DNA of 64,000 nt from Hippasteria phrygiana (lineage: Eukaryota > Echinodermata > Asteroidea > Valvatida > Goniasteridae). The translations under genes were made by a program, and so were the position numbers. Below, one piece after another: positions 48,780 through 61,549 of the stretch (its first letter is position 1; every line of letters starts with the position of its first letter). The notes under the pieces were generated by a model. It worked only from the letters and a program-made list of their open reading frames with translations, made no database searches and was not told the origin of the DNA. Location of the stretch: NCBI GenBank assembly GCA_037893225.1, contig JAZGUH010000145.1, forward strand, positions 1,116,001 to 1,180,000, given 5' to 3'.

Positions 48780-49600
48780 CGAGGTGCGATCAAAAAGTTC
48801 CGAGACTGTTCCGAGCGCAGCACAGTAATTGTGCATAGCAGGTGTAAGCAATAACTTTCGTGAGTAAGTATTCCAAGTAACATCGCTTGATCAACATCAG
48901 CACCTGTGTTACACGCATTTTTGTGACCACTGGTACGTGCGCATTTGCGATTTCACCATGGACCTGAAACCAGCGGCGTAGCCAGGGCTGTCTCCATGGG
49001 GGAGAGTGGGGGATGGATGTTACAGTGGGGGGGGGGGGGGGGGGGGCTGGATGTTACAGTGGGGGGGGGGGGGGGGCTGGATGTTACAGTGGGGGTGGGG
49101 GGGGGGGCGCTCACAGTGATTTTTCTTTATAATGCTATTATTTTCTACGTTTGCGAAATTTTCAGTGGGGGGGGGCGGGGACGACTGGGGGGGCGACGAT
49201 TTTTTATGGGGGGGCCGACGATTTTTTATTGAGCAGAAGCAGCACCGTGTCGAAAACTGCGAGTATCTCCGTCAACAGGCCCGGGATGACCCAAACTTCA
49301 TATCCAGGAACATCAGCGGTGACGAGAGTTGGGTCTACGGCTATGACCCAGAGACCAAACAGCAGTCTTCGCAGTGGAAGAGCCCGCAGTCTCCAAGACC
49401 GAAGAATGCGCGTCTGGACTGGAGCGCAACCAAGACTGCATGAGCATGTTCGTCGTTTTCTTTGACATTCGCGGGGTTGTGCACCGTGAATTCCTAGGTC
49501 AGACTGATCAACAGAAGCACGGCCCATACGCTTCAGAAAGGCCCATACGCGCACGTACGCGTAAGTGGCACAGAATCGACCCTGCATGAAATTCTTCATC
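48778..49600 (+). mobile_element. Mariner DNA transposon, broken
   Basis: A TA dinucleotide is followed by CGAGGTGCGATCAAAAAGTT, a typical mariner terminus. After an interruption by G-rich sequence (48,961-49,218), transposase text continues: DDPNFISRNISGDESWVYGY (first catalytic Asp in GDES), PETKQQSSQWKSP, then in another frame FVVFFDIRGVVHREF (second Asp in FFDIRG). The N-terminus, the third Asp and the 3' terminus are missing or unrecognised and the frame is broken. Confidence 0.8.
48961..49218. repeat. G-rich insertion with four long G runs
   Basis: The block AGCGGCGTAGCCAGGGCTGT also occurs near 47,437 and 47,460, followed here by tandem copies of a unit with GGATGTTACAGTG plus 12-20 G. 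It separates the two parts of the mariner. Confidence 0.75.
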
Positions 49601-49959
49601 ATCATTCCCGTTTCAGTCTTTCTGGGTTTGTGTCTTCTCCACCCAACCAATTTCGAATTCACTAACCTGCTCTAATAAGCATGAAACACTTATCCAATGT
49701 TGGATAACGCAACCAGTGTCGCACCCTCGGGGAGGGAGGCGCACTGGGGAGGGGGGGAGCTTGATCCCAACACAAAGATGTTGATATTCACGAACTGGCG
49801 GCAGCGACATGTGTAATGTGTAGTATAATACATGTATATATTCGGGGCCAACAATCCTGCGTGCGCCACTGATGAACGGAACTTCTAACATTAAAGGAAT
49901 TAATACACATCATTGCTTCGAAGTCCACAAGGTCATTAGTGTATACCTTGGGTTCCTAC
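49601..49959. other. Intron
   Basis: No feature recognised. Confidence 0.35.
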
Positions 49960-50079
49960 CTGAATTGTGATGATGGTTGGAAGTTCTTCGTATTCAACCT
50001 CTACAAGTTTGGCAGCTTTTTGTGCGATAGCCTGATCTTCAGCAACTACTACGCCAATCACTTGCCCGACACACGTCAC
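49960..50079 (-). CDS. XDH: XDH-like exon
   Basis: The acceptor is GACCCTAG and the donor is ATTCAG followed by GTAGGA. It has 40 codons in phase 0, VTCVGQVIGVVVAEDQAIAQ to EYEELPTIITIQ, matching the VTCVG and YEELPAIITIE blocks of the family. Confidence 0.95.
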
Positions 50080-50623
50080 CTAGGGTCATGAGAATTTTAA
50101 TCACATGAGAACAATCTAGATTTGTTTCTGTATTAAAGACGGCATTATAAATGTGTAATTTTCATTGATTCATTTTATTTGCTGTCATCACGTTTTGTTG
50201 TGTAGAATATTTGCATCTTCTGATATTCTGCTGAATTGTTAAGTGTTACTATAAGAATTGAGTAGGGTACTTTTAAATAACCAAGAGACTGGGATCAGTG
50301 TTACCCTAGCTTTTTCTTGGAGGGGGGGGGGGGGGGGGGACGAGTCACAACCGAGGGGGGCATAACGCGCCCTTCCCCTAAACTCGGCAAACCAGTAACG
50401 GATATACATGCAATTAATATTCATATAAGGATGCCTATGATTGCAAAACAAATCGTTCCAAAACAATGCCCTTTTTACCTATCGTGAAAAAAGGACTGAT
50501 ACTATCGCCAAAAACTATAGTGACGGAGACTTGCAGGGACCCCCCCCCCCCCCCCCAATCTTTGACGGTTACTATAAATCTAAAATACTTATGCCAAAAA
50601 AACATGCAAAACAAAATGTGTAC
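50080..50623. other. Intron with G and C homopolymers
   Basis: G run near 50,322-50,339, C run near 50,539-50,556, no exon. Confidence 0.4.
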
Positions 50624-50753
50624 CTCTTTGTCGGCGAATAGTAGGTCGTCTTCCAGTGGTGTTACGCCCAAATTATTTTTCCCAGGGACATCACCAATGT
50701 CTACAAATGAATGAACGCCTGCTGTTGCTAAAGCCGCGCTCGCATCCACAGAG
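50624..50753 (-). CDS. XDH: XDH-like exon, most upstream one found
   Basis: The donor is AAAGAG followed by GTACAC and the likely acceptor is GACATAG. It reads SVDASAALATAGVHSFVDIG, DVPGKNNLGVTPLEDDLLFA and DKE, joining VTCVG of the next exon. In the family this region follows the FAD domain at the start of the molybdenum half. The acceptor boundary is less certain than the others. Confidence 0.85.
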
Positions 50754-52370
50754 CTATGTCAAAATTCACATTATTTTTTCATTACTTGAGGAATGTCCAC
50801 TCATGGATAATAGTGTCGATTCACATTGCAAAGGATTACAGACGTGCAGTTGTTTTTCTAGTTTCCGAGAAGCACTCTATATTACAGCGCCTCCCATTCC
50901 ACAACTCAAATTAAATGAAAACAGTTAGATTCCTCCAACGGATCTTTCGGGAAACTGCACTGGAAGTTTTACTCTTGTGTAATTCATTTGGATAGTATAC
51001 GATCTCAAAATATCTGCTGGCATGTTTCCAAGTTTTAAATCGTTTGCGTCCATTCTTGATAATGGTTTTAAACAATTGGCTCCACTGGAGAACGGCGAAA
51101 TCTATTCGCATAACTGGAACTTTGAAAACAAAACTGAGGCCATTCCTTTTGCGATTTCTCAACGAACATCATCACCAGCGTGTATTCAAGACTTGTCTCA
51201 CGTTAAACATATGCTCACGTATGAATATTGGCCAATTTTATCAACACTTTGGGACTTTTATGCATAAACTTTACATAAATTATTTTAAAAGGGGGACAGT
51301 GAAAGCTAATGTTCATAAAGTGTCAGGGGCGGATCTAGAGAGGGGGAGGGGGGGAGTTGTGGGGGTTGCAACCCCCCCCCCCCCCCCCCCCCCCCCCCGG
51401 GCTGCTGAGCAAAGTTGTGATAAGCAATGCTAAACCACATCCTTGTTACCAGTGGGTATACCACTGGTCCATACACTGTACACTGTACCGGTATAGGCGG
51501 GTACATCCCCTCTCTAAATGAAAGGCTATATCAGCCCTAAGCATGCGCGGAGATTTCTTGTTACATGTGGGGGGGGGGGGATGATTTTTGAAAGGCCATC
51601 CTTGTGTGGAGCGCGACACGGCACGGGGTCCAAGGGACCGCCGGGCCCCCTGGTGGGTTGCAGGCGCAAAGCCCTTGCTAGGGGTTGAGGTAAAGCCCCT
51701 GGGGTTTACACAATTTTAGGTGCAAAATTGTCAAAATTCAACCTTTTCTTGAGCTTGAATTGCAATAAATGACAATAATTAACACCTTCAAGCATTACAA
51801 AATACAAAAGATCTTCAAAACTCAAATTTCTCATCCAATGTATTTGGAAGCGTAAGCGTCTCTTTGCACAATGGAGCTCTGGTCACCTAGCAACACAAAT
51901 AATGACTATGCATTATATTAAGAATAAATTATTTACAAAATAATTATTGCAAAATAATGCCTAGATGCATTTCGGTAAGGCATGATTAGAATGTGATTTG
52001 GTCTACACTTGACAAAAACTATGAAAACATATGGTGGACAATGATGTATACTTGACGACAATATAACTGGAATGCCGGAGATGCAAAACTCGGGCTCTAA
52101 CAAAAGTTCCCAAACACTTATTTGCAGGACGCACAAACGTTTGTGTGTGAGTCGAGTGCGCGCCGATTCCCAGTGAATGTCAGTTGAAGTCTGCTATCGG
52201 TATTTTAATTACATTGTATTACATGCGCCGCACGTGCGTTCATACCGTCTGTTGGCACATAACAAAATCCGTTTGCCGTTGCAACTTTCTATTGCCTTTG
52301 TTGGGTGTGTTAGTTGAGTGAAAACAATATAATAAAATGCCATCATCTTTGTTGGGATCTGAACTTACGG
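50754..52370. other. Non-coding, no further exon recognised
   Basis: A 29-base C run lies near 51,370-51,398 and a G run near 51,569. Open frames at 51.0-51.4 kb have no recognisable domain. The upstream FeS and FAD exons of the oxidase gene were not found here. Confidence 0.4.
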
Positions 52371-52373
52371 CGT

Positions 52374-52453
52374 GGGGTCCGGGGCCCGGTTAAGGGGTCC
52401 GGGGCCCGGTTAAGGGGTCCGGGGCCCGGTTAAGGGGTCCGGGGCCCGGTTAA
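52374..52453. repeat. Tandem repeat, 4 copies of a 20-bp unit
   Basis: GGGGTCCGGGGCCCGGTTAA is repeated four times exactly. The unit contains the palindrome CCGGGGCCCGG. Confidence 0.95.
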
Positions 52454-53040
52454 GGGGCCCGTAAAAGTTTGGATTCTGGATGCTCTGTGGTGCAATCTGA
52501 GGCGATTCCTGGCCACTTTCATCTGACTTTTTTTTAAACAAAAGTTTTGACGATTTTATGGAGACTATAGATATCATGATTTTAGGCATTATTTTCTAGC
52601 GATTATTTTAGCCATGTCATGACTACAAAAGTCTAGACGGGGGCAAACCAAAACGGATAAATGCGAGCGCGAAGCCCTTACGGTGTGGGGTCCGGGACCC
52701 GCTTAAGGGCCCCGGAAATTTTTGGAGTGTGGATGCCCCAGTGGTGCAATCTGAGGCGATTCCTGGCTACTTTCACCTGATATTTTCAACAAAAGTTGTG
52801 ACGATTTTATGGAGAATATATACATGTATATCATGATTTTTGCCATTATTTTCTAGTGATTATTTTAGCCATGTCACGACTACAAAAATCTAGACGGGGG
52901 CACACCCAAAAATAATGGATAAATGCGAGCGCGAAGCCCTTACGGCGTGGGGTCCGGGGCCCGCTTAAGGGCCCCAGAAAGTTTTGGATTCTGGATGCTC
53001 CGTGGTGCAATCTGAGGCGATTCCTGACCACTTTCACCTG
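52440..53040. repeat. Degenerate tandem repeat, about 250-bp unit
   Basis: A block GGATGCTC(T/C)GTGGTGCAATC followed by TGAGGCGATTCCTG recurs near 52,480, 52,730 and 52,992, each preceded by GGGGTCCGGG(G/A)CCCG sequence. Confidence 0.8.
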
Positions 53041-53049
53041 ATTTTTTTG

Positions 53050-53515
53050 GCTTTTCCGAAATCCTTCGGAAAAGGCTTTGTTTTTGTTCTGATTTTTGGC
53101 TTTTCCGACACTTCCAGTCGGAAAAGGCCTTGTTTTTGTTCTGATTTTTGGCTTTTCCGAAATCCTTCGGAAAAGGCTTTGTTTTTGTTCTGATTTTTGG
53201 CTTTTCCGAAATCCTTCGGAAAAGGCTTTGTTTTTGTTCTGATTTTTTTTTTTTGGGCTTTTCCGAAATCCTTCGGAAAAGGCTTTGTTTTTGTTCTGAT
53301 TTTTTTGGCTTTTCCGAAATCCTTCGGAAAAGGCTTTGTTTTTGTTCTGATTTTTTTTGGCTTTTCCGAAATCCTTCGGAAAAGGCTTTGTTTTTGTTCT
53401 GATTTTTTTTTTTTTGGCTTTTCCGAAATCCTTCGGAAAAGGCTTTGTTTTTGTTCTGATTTTTGGCTTTTCCGACAGAGTCAATCGGAAAAGGCCTTGT
53501 TTTTGTTCTGATTTT
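53050..53515. repeat. Minisatellite of hairpin units, 9 copies
   Basis: Units of about 49-58 bp each carry GGCTTTTCCGA - loop - TCGGAAAAGGC followed by TTTGTTTTTGTTCTGATT and a T run of variable length. Seven copies have the loop AATCCT. Two have different 9-base loops (CACTTCCAG and CAGAGTCAA), with the stem intact. Open frames across it are translations of the repeat. Confidence 0.95.
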
Positions 53516-53539
53516 TTTTTTTCTTCCTTCTTCTTCTTC

Positions 53540-56006
53540 TTTTAGTTCTGACCAAAAGCCCATAGACTTTGTACACGAATTTTGTCCGCGGCACTTTAGG
53601 TCTTAAAAAACCTCAGATCTTAACCAAACTTACCTCAAACATAGACCCTAGGCTGAAATTGTATGTCGAAGAGTGACGTCATGATGACGTCATCAAGTGA
53701 TTTTTTATGAATTTTTGAATTTTAAAAATCGTAACATTCTTTTCAATATATCTAGCGAACAAAACAAGATATTTTCAAAATTCTTTTTGTTATAGCTTTG
53801 GTATGTCTCAAAGATATGTCTTAAAAGGGAAAAATTGTGTGACGTCATGATGACGTTATCAAAAATTTGTTTTTTTTTTAACGCATGCCAGGGTCGGTCC
53901 GATTATAAAAATGTATACATTGAATTTTTCTCTCCCTAATTCCAAAATTTCATGATCGTGGCTCACTCAAGTAAGAAATAACAGCCATTTGAATATTTAG
54001 ACCAAATTCAATATAACACAAAGGAATTCTGGGAAGGGCAGAAAACCATGGATTAAATGTACATGCTGTTTATAAAAAGGGTTGATTTATAGTCTTTTTC
54101 AAGTCGCTAATCACAGGTAGCTGTGGAAATAGGTATCCGAAACCGTGCGTAACGTTTCGCTAACTTACTAATCATGCAGAATCAAGCCTAACAAAGTACG
54201 TACATACGTTGCAGATGCCAAATTTCCACACACATATAGTCTACAACAAAATCTATCCGTACATGCGAGATTCGCCGTTTAGAGCTGGAAGGACTTACAT
54301 TGGGTTCACAGCGATTTTTGTTTGGAGCGCCGATATCTTCCGTTTCCCTGAATATATCAACCAAACACTCACCCAAAATGCAGAGTAGTCATTCATGCAG
54401 CGACTGATCCCCTCAAAATGAGAATACGATCAAGTTAAACCCGAAAAAACATTTTTCGTGCAACCCGGAGCATGCACAAACGAGCTGTGCATATATTATA
54501 GTAGTGGATTCTTAAACATGACATGGATACATGTTTGCATATATCGGCCAGCGGCACTGCGCGCGCCTCGGGGCTCAACGGGTGCCTCTTGGAGTTGGAC
54601 GTGAAATTCGACTTTTCGTCCGGCTCGTATTTGAACCTTAGTGTCTGCACCTTAATCCTCGAACTCTACTTGTATCTCAAGTGACGTATCTATCATTTTT
54701 GAGGCCGTTGTAAGGGTGAAACCGGATGCTTTTGATGAAACTTCAGATACATTTTCAGAAAAACCACACGATCACTGCAGACGACCTTAGACGCTATACT
54801 ATCGGCAGATCATGTCCAAACGTTTAAAAAGGCGATAGAGGGTCCAATCATGGAGAAAGTTCAGTAGGACAGCAACATGTTTCAATTTGGTGGTCCAGAT
54901 ATTCAGGTAAGCATGTCGAAAATTGTGAGATTTTACTTTAATATTCCGCACCAGCATGGTTCAGAAGCAGCGAAATCTTGGAAAATAACCAACCCTGCTT
55001 GTCTAAATATGTGGCACTACGTGTTATTTTTAAAGATTTATCTCCTAAATATTTGTGGAATATGAGATAGAAATTTACATAGTACAAAATATATATATGA
55101 ACACTCTACATGTACATTACTAAAAGAAATTTGTGACCATACACTGCCAATAATACATGTAGGCCTAAATTCAAAACAAATTAACATGTTTTTCCTCTAT
55201 TTAGCAGTGCAAATTCTCCAACAAAAGCCTCAAATTTATGTGATTACACAATTCTGAACATGAATGATTGCAGATAAATGCTTTGACATGTTGGACAGAC
55301 ATTTTCAACACAACTTGAAAAAGTTGTTGTTGGGGAGTGAGTTATGCCCCTATACTAGTCTTGTCTCAGAAAAGTTACAACCCAGTCTGCAAGTATAGGG
55401 CCTACATGTAGTACATCTGTACAAATTATAAACCCAACCAGCTAGTCAGAAACAGCGAAATCTTGGAAATTAACCAACCCTGCTTGTCTAAATATGTGCC
55501 ACAACCTGTTACTTCAAGATTTATCTCCTAAATATTTGTGGAAAATAAGACACAAATTTACTGTACATGTATGTGAACACTGTAGTGAAAATTCCCCAAC
55601 AAAATTACAAAATTCTGAGGAGAGATTTTACTTTAATACCCCTACCAGCATGGGTCAGAAACACAGAAATCTTGGGAAATAACCAACCCTGTTTGTCTAA
55701 GTATGTGGCACAACTTATTTCAAGATTTATTTCCTAAAGATTTGTGGAAAATGAGACAGAAATTTACATATGTACATGTACATGTATGTAAACACTGTAT
55801 ACATGTACATTAATTTCTGACCAGACACTGCCAAGAATAATTAGGCTATGTATAGTGAACACAAACTGTTTTCCTCTATTTAGCAGTGAAAATTCCCCAA
55901 CAAAAGCCTCCAACTAAAGGTTGTGCCATATGATGACACGATTATGAAGAGAGATTTTACTTTCAAACCCCCACCAACTGAATAAACTGAAGAGTTTGAT
56001 GTCTAA
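53540..56006. repeat. Segmental direct duplication, left copy
   Basis: The order of unique blocks from TTAGTTCTGACCAAAA through ATCACAGGTAGCTGTGGA, GGCGATAGAGGGTCCAATCA and CAACTGAATAAACTGAAGAG is repeated at 61,550-64,000 with an offset of about 8.0 kb and few differences. No coding sequence was recognised within it. Confidence 0.9.
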
Positions 56007-58299
56007 AATACAAACATTGTCACGTATAATACTGCAATATTTTGGCAATGCTTTGCCATGTTGCATATGCATTTTCAACGCAACTTTGAAAAGTTGTTTT
56101 CGGGGAGTGAGATATGCCCCTACTTGTCTCAGAGAAGATAATTATTATTATTATACACAGCCTAGTCTGGAAGTTGGGCCTGGGGGCATGCATGTATCTG
56201 TACAAATTATAAACCCAACCAGCTCACCCTGAACCCCAGATAAAAAACCCAAAACACAACACATGAATAAAATATAGAAATACACAGGGGACAATTTTTA
56301 TTGTTCCTTATTTCAGATTTGATGACAGCATGTACATTTGTCAGTGAAGATGGCAGTGGATCAAACAGAATTGAGCTGCAGTACCTAACTTTTGCCATAT
56401 CTTAAGAACTTTATTCAACACTTTCTTTAATAAACCACCTTTTGTGTACTTACAGACAGCAATATTGAACAAATGGAAGTCAGACTTTTGCAATTGAAAT
56501 TTACAGTGATATGGTACAAATAAGCGATGGGTTTCACATGTAACATTGACACCAGTGTCTATGTTACATGTAAAATCCACAAAAATTCATATTTTATGCC
56601 TCATATTTACTGAAGAGGTCTGATTTTCATATCTTTTCATTAGAGATGTATATCCTTAACTAGTTCATAAAATGCAGACATGTTCAAGGCGAATCAATGG
56701 AAATATGTCAGAAAATGTGTTTTTGTTTCACATGTAACACGAACACCATATATTTTTCATTTACGGAATGACCCATAAGCCTATATCTACCAGATTTCTT
56801 AGAAGAGTCGCAAGTTTCATACCCTAATAAGACCTACTTATAAGTTTATAAAATTAGTAACAATTAGACAAATTAATAAAAGCAGAGAGAATATAATGAC
56901 ATTTTAAGGTACTGGTTTCACGTGTAACAGGACACCAAATTTGGAGGAATGTCACACATTTTGACAATATATCTTCATCGAGTGTGAAAAAACAATCCAA
57001 AGAATCCTTTATTGGACTTGTGAAACTACTAATTGCAAGTGTGCATGAACAACGTATCCAGATCAGGGAAAACTGATAAAGGTAGAAAATATATATTTTA
57101 GGGTTTAAACATTGCCCTTTTTGGCAAAATGTCACACTTTATGTACCCAACTTCATGGAATGAACCACATCCATGTAGGTTTAACTCAATACACGTAAGC
57201 TCAATGTAATGTGGGCACATAAACATGATATAATTGAAAACAAGATTAGAGATGGTAGCTGAATATTAAACCTAATCATGTAAATGATGTCTTAACCATA
57301 AAAGTCCTCAATTCTCAGTAGATGATTTTTCACACACCCTAGGAGATTATTAGGGTAATGGTTTGTATGCAATCTGTTTAGACTATAAGAAAATACATTT
57401 TAAAAGAAAACAAAGCAGACAGTACATACCTACATGTTGATATTTAATGGTAGCCGCATTAAATAGTTTCATTCCACCATGATTGTGTGCAGGGGGGGGG
57501 GGGGGGGGGGGGGGGTCCTGTTATCAACTTGGATGAGAAATGTGCAGTATGGTGATGATGCTGTAACTTATAATACCACAGAGATTTTAAGACAAACAAT
57601 TCTTTTGAATATTATATTACTGAAAAGAGTAAATAGAATTAGAAATAGAATGAGGGCCAATAGTAGTCATGTTAGGTTAACCCTATTGTGGATTTTTGTT
57701 GATTTAATTTTTTGGTCATTTTGGAGGACAATTTCAGTTAAAAGTTGTGACCATTATTGCTAAATTGCTAATTCTATAATTGAAAATTTGAGCCTAATTT
57801 ATTTCTGATCAATTTGTTATAAATATAAAAATAATGTTATGAGTCATTTAAAATAGTAACAATAAACAAACACCAATTATTATGGAAAATTAAATGATCA
57901 AAACTAAATAAAAACAAATTAAAGCCAGTCGCAGCACTGACAGAAAATTGGGCATTGCAAATAGCGTCGCCAATGCCGGTTCGCGTGAATCTCTCTACTA
58001 ACGTGCTAGCTCCATGTGTCTTCATCTTCTTTTTTTTTTTTTATTAAAGTGGGTGGATCGGATGGCTGTAATGGGAGGAGGGCATTATTAATTAACACTT
58101 ATTTTCAAAAGCTAACAAATGGTTAGCCCCATATCAGGGGTTTATCAGTACCATAATACCAAACAACTTTTCTCTGCAAAATGATATTAAATGTCATGGA
58201 AATTTAGTCTTGGAAAGTCATGGAAAGGTCATGGAATTTGGTTTTCAGATTTCTGTGGGAACCCTGACTTGACTTTTAATGATGGTCATCACATGTCAC
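56007..58299. other. Non-coding, AT-rich
   Basis: A 23-base G run lies near 57,492. Short open frames have no recognisable domain, and I see no gene. Confidence 0.4.
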
Positions 58300-61150
58300 G
58301 TGACGTCATCTTAAAGGGGCATTTTTCGAAGCCATATATCTATGGAAGTACAAGTCCGATTAAGTTGATACGTGGTATCTAGATAGGCCAGCATGTGTTA
58401 CAGATGGAAATTGATGTGACGTCATGATTACGTCATCATACGATTTTATAGTATTTTTTTAGTTTTTGAACCTTTTAAAGTCATATCTCATCAACGGTAC
58501 ATACTAATTTCGAAATTCTTTTTATTAGGTCCGTTAGGTCATAGATACTTACATATAAATGCGAAAAATGGGTGCCGTCATGATGACGTCATCAAAAATG
58601 TGCTTTTTTTAAAGCACGTATAAGGGTAGGTTCGATCGTCATGAAAATTGGTGGGCCAGTTGGTATTGTCATAGCATGTAAAATTCGAAGTGCCGTCATG
58701 ATCACGTCATTGGCTGATTTTTTGTGAATCTTTAAATGTTTCACATTTCATTGTAGGCCTACTCTCCAATTCTATATTGTCATTGATCAAATTGACTCCA
58801 ATCTTGACACAGGCCAAGACCACGTTGCAAATTTGCTTTGAGAAGTGCTGGCGTTATAACGTCATCATGGATCACGCAGCATGAACTTAAAGATCGAGTT
58901 TGAAGTTAGAAATTTGGGTCATGAAATAATCTCAGATCTTAGAAAACTCATCAAAGACAAGACCCTTAACAACTTTAATGCTGAATAAAAATTTAAAAAA
59001 CGGAAAAGCCCTATGTTCTGTTCTTGTAACAGACATAGAAGTCTAGTTTTTTTTTTTCTTCTTCTTCTTCTTTTAGTTCTGACCAAAATCCCATAGACTT
59101 TGTACACGAATTTTGTGCGCGTCACTTTGGTCACTAAACAACATCAGATCTTAATCAGACTTAACACAAACATAGACCCTAAGCTGAAATTGTATGCCGA
59201 AGAGTGACGTCATGATGATGTCATCACGTGATTTATTATGAATTTTTGAATTTTTATAATCGTTACATTCTTTTCAATATATCTAGCGAACGAAACAAGA
59301 TTTTTTCAAAATTCTTTTTGTTATAGCTTTGGTATGTCTCAAAGATATGTCCTTAAAGGGAAAAATTGTGTGACGTCAAGATGACGTCATCAATTTTTTT
59401 TTTTTTTTTTAACGCATATCAGGGTCGGTCCGATTATAAAAATGTATACATTGAATTTTTCTCTACCTAATTCCAAAATTTCATGATCGTGGCTCACTCA
59501 AGTAAGAAATAACAGCCATTTCAAAATTTAGACCAAATTCAATATAACACAAAGGAATTCTGGGAAGGGCGGATAACCATGGCTTAAATGTGCATGCTGT
59601 TTATAAAAAGGGTTGATTTCTAGTCTTTTTTCAAGTCGCTAGATAATTTGATTTTTTGAAATCGTAACATTCTTTTCAATATATCTAGCGAACAAAACAA
59701 GATATTTTCTAAATTCTTTTTGTTATGGCTATGGTATGTTTCAAAGATATGTCCTAAAAGGGAACAATTGTGTGAGTCAAGATGACGTGATCAAAAATGT
59801 GTTTTTTTTAACGCATGTCAGGGTCGGTCCCATTATAAAAATGTATACATTGAATTTTTCTCTACCTAATTCCAAAATTTCATGATCGTGGCTCACTCAA
59901 GTAAGAAATAACAGCCATTTCAAAATTTAGACCAAATTCAATATAACACAAAGGAATTCTGTGAAGGGCGGATAACCATGGCTTAAATGTGCATGCTGTT
60001 TATAAAAAGGGTTGATTTCTAGTCTTTTTTCAAGTCGCTAGATCATTTGATTTTTTGAAATCGTAACATTCTTTTCAATATATCTAGCGAACAAAACAAG
60101 ATATTTTCTAAATTCTTTTTGTTATGGCTATGGTATGTTTCAAAGATATGTCCTAAAAGGGAACAATTGTGTGAGTCAAGATGACGTGATCAAAAATGTG
60201 TTTTTTTTAACGCATGTCAGGGTCGGTCCCATTATAAAAATGTATACATTGAATTTTTCTCTACCTAATTCCAAAATTTCATGATCGTGGCTCACTCAAG
60301 TAAGAAATAACAGCCATTTCAAAATTTAGACCAAATTCAATATAACACAAAGGAATTCTGTGAAGGGCGGATAACCATGGCTTAAATGTGCATGCTGTTT
60401 ATAAAAAGGGTTGATTTCTAGTCTTTTTTCAAGTCGCTATAGACTATTGCCGATAGCATTTGTAAACGTTTTCTTTCTTACCGGCCAGTTTGGCTACTGT
60501 AAAAATTGGCAAACACTTAGACCAACTGCTCAGAATGTGTGCCGAATTTTTACGTCATGATGACGTCATCACATGTCACGTGACGTCATCTTAAAGGTGC
60601 AGTTTTGGAAGTCATATATCTACAAAAGTACAAGTTTGATTAAGTTGAAAGTAATATCTAGGTTAGGTAGCCCAGTAGGTTTATAAATGAAGATTAACAT
60701 GATGATGACATCATCACATGTCACGTGACGTCATCTTAAAGGTGCAGTTTTGGAAGTTGTATATCTACAAAAGTACAAGTTCGATTACATTGAAATGTAA
60801 TATCTAAATAAGTCTGCAGGTTTATAGATAAAAAGTAACATGGCATTATGATGACGTCATGATATGTCACGTGACGTCATCTTAAAGGGGCAGTGTTCGA
60901 AGCCATATATCTACAGAAGTACAAGTCTGATTAAGTTGAAATGTGGTATCTAGTTAACATATATGAAGACCTCATAGCATAGATGTCTGTAGAACAATGA
61001 CGTCATGATGACGTCATCGGGGTCACGTGACGTCATCTTAAAGGTGCATATGTTAAGGTCCTATATCTAGAGAACTGTACTTAATATTGCATCCAATCTT
61101 GGTATGCTGGTAGGCCAACTCGCATTACAGATGAAAATTGATGTGACGTC
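58300..61150. repeat. Satellite-like field rich in TGACGTCA palindromes
   Basis: The units of about 150 bp have CACGTGACGTCATCTTAAAG, then CATATATCTAC and AAGTACAAGT(C/T)(C/T)GATTA, repeated near 58,300, 60,580, 60,720, 60,870 and 61,020. The motif TGACGTCATGATGACGTCAT or close variants recurs about once per 150 bp. Confidence 0.8.
59075..60440. repeat. Tandem array, about 400-bp unit, three copies
   Basis: The block ATCGTAACATTCTTTTCAAT recurs near 59,661 and 60,060 (period 399), with a diverged first copy near 59,258. The last two copies are nearly identical, including CAGGGTCGGTCCCATTATAA. Single diverged units occur near 53,730 and 61,738. Confidence 0.9.
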
Positions 61151-61378
61151 ACGATGACATGATCATACAATTTTATAGCATTGTTTAATTTTTCCAACTT
61201 TGAAGCCATATCTCTTCCACGGAACATGCAAATGTCAAAATTCTTTTTTTTAAACGTTTGTTTGGTCACATATACTTAAATATAAATGTGAACAACGTAT
61301 GCAAAATTCCAAGTGATGTAATAAAAAAACCGGAAAAGCCCTATGTTCTGTTCTTGTAACAGACATAGAAGTCTAGTT

Positions 61379-61530
61379 GGCTTTTCCGAAATCCTTCGGA
61401 AAAGGCTTTGTTTTTGTTCTGATTTTTTTTTGGCTTTTCCGAAATCCTTCGGAAAAGGCTTTGTTTTTGTTCTGATTTTTTTGGCTTTTCCGAAATCCTT
61501 CGGAAAAGGCTTTGTTTTTGTTCTGATTTT
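61379..61530. repeat. Minisatellite of hairpin units, 3 copies
   Basis: The same unit as at 53,050-53,515 (loop AATCCT) in three copies, at the equivalent position in front of the right copy of the segmental duplication. Confidence 0.95.
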
Positions 61531-61549
61531 TTTTTTTTTTTCGTCTTCT

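Larger units (their letters stand above)
17345..50753 (-). other. XDH: Host xanthine dehydrogenase/aldehyde oxidase family gene, molybdenum-domain exons
   Basis: Thirteen minus-strand exons give a continuous protein similar to the last 750 residues of animal xanthine dehydrogenase. In that family the molybdenum-cofactor domain hydroxylates purines or aldehydes in the cytosol or peroxisome. Conserved parts seen are [48 protein letters not shown] and GEPPLF with the catalytic glutamate. By alignment to bovine numbering, Glu802 is Ser, Arg880 is Lys and Phe1009 is Leu, so the substrate may not be xanthine. GEPPLF argues against a standard aldehyde oxidase. The intron between 25,605 and 43,178 holds a Polinton. 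The N-terminal FeS and FAD exons are outside the window or unrecognised. Confidence 0.9.

Noticed and set aside
52846..53563. Long minus-strand frames of about 210 codons repeating EQKQSLFRRISEKPK
   Set aside because: They are translations of the hairpin minisatellite in several frames at once. The unit length varies with T-run length, and there is no start context or neighbouring gene.
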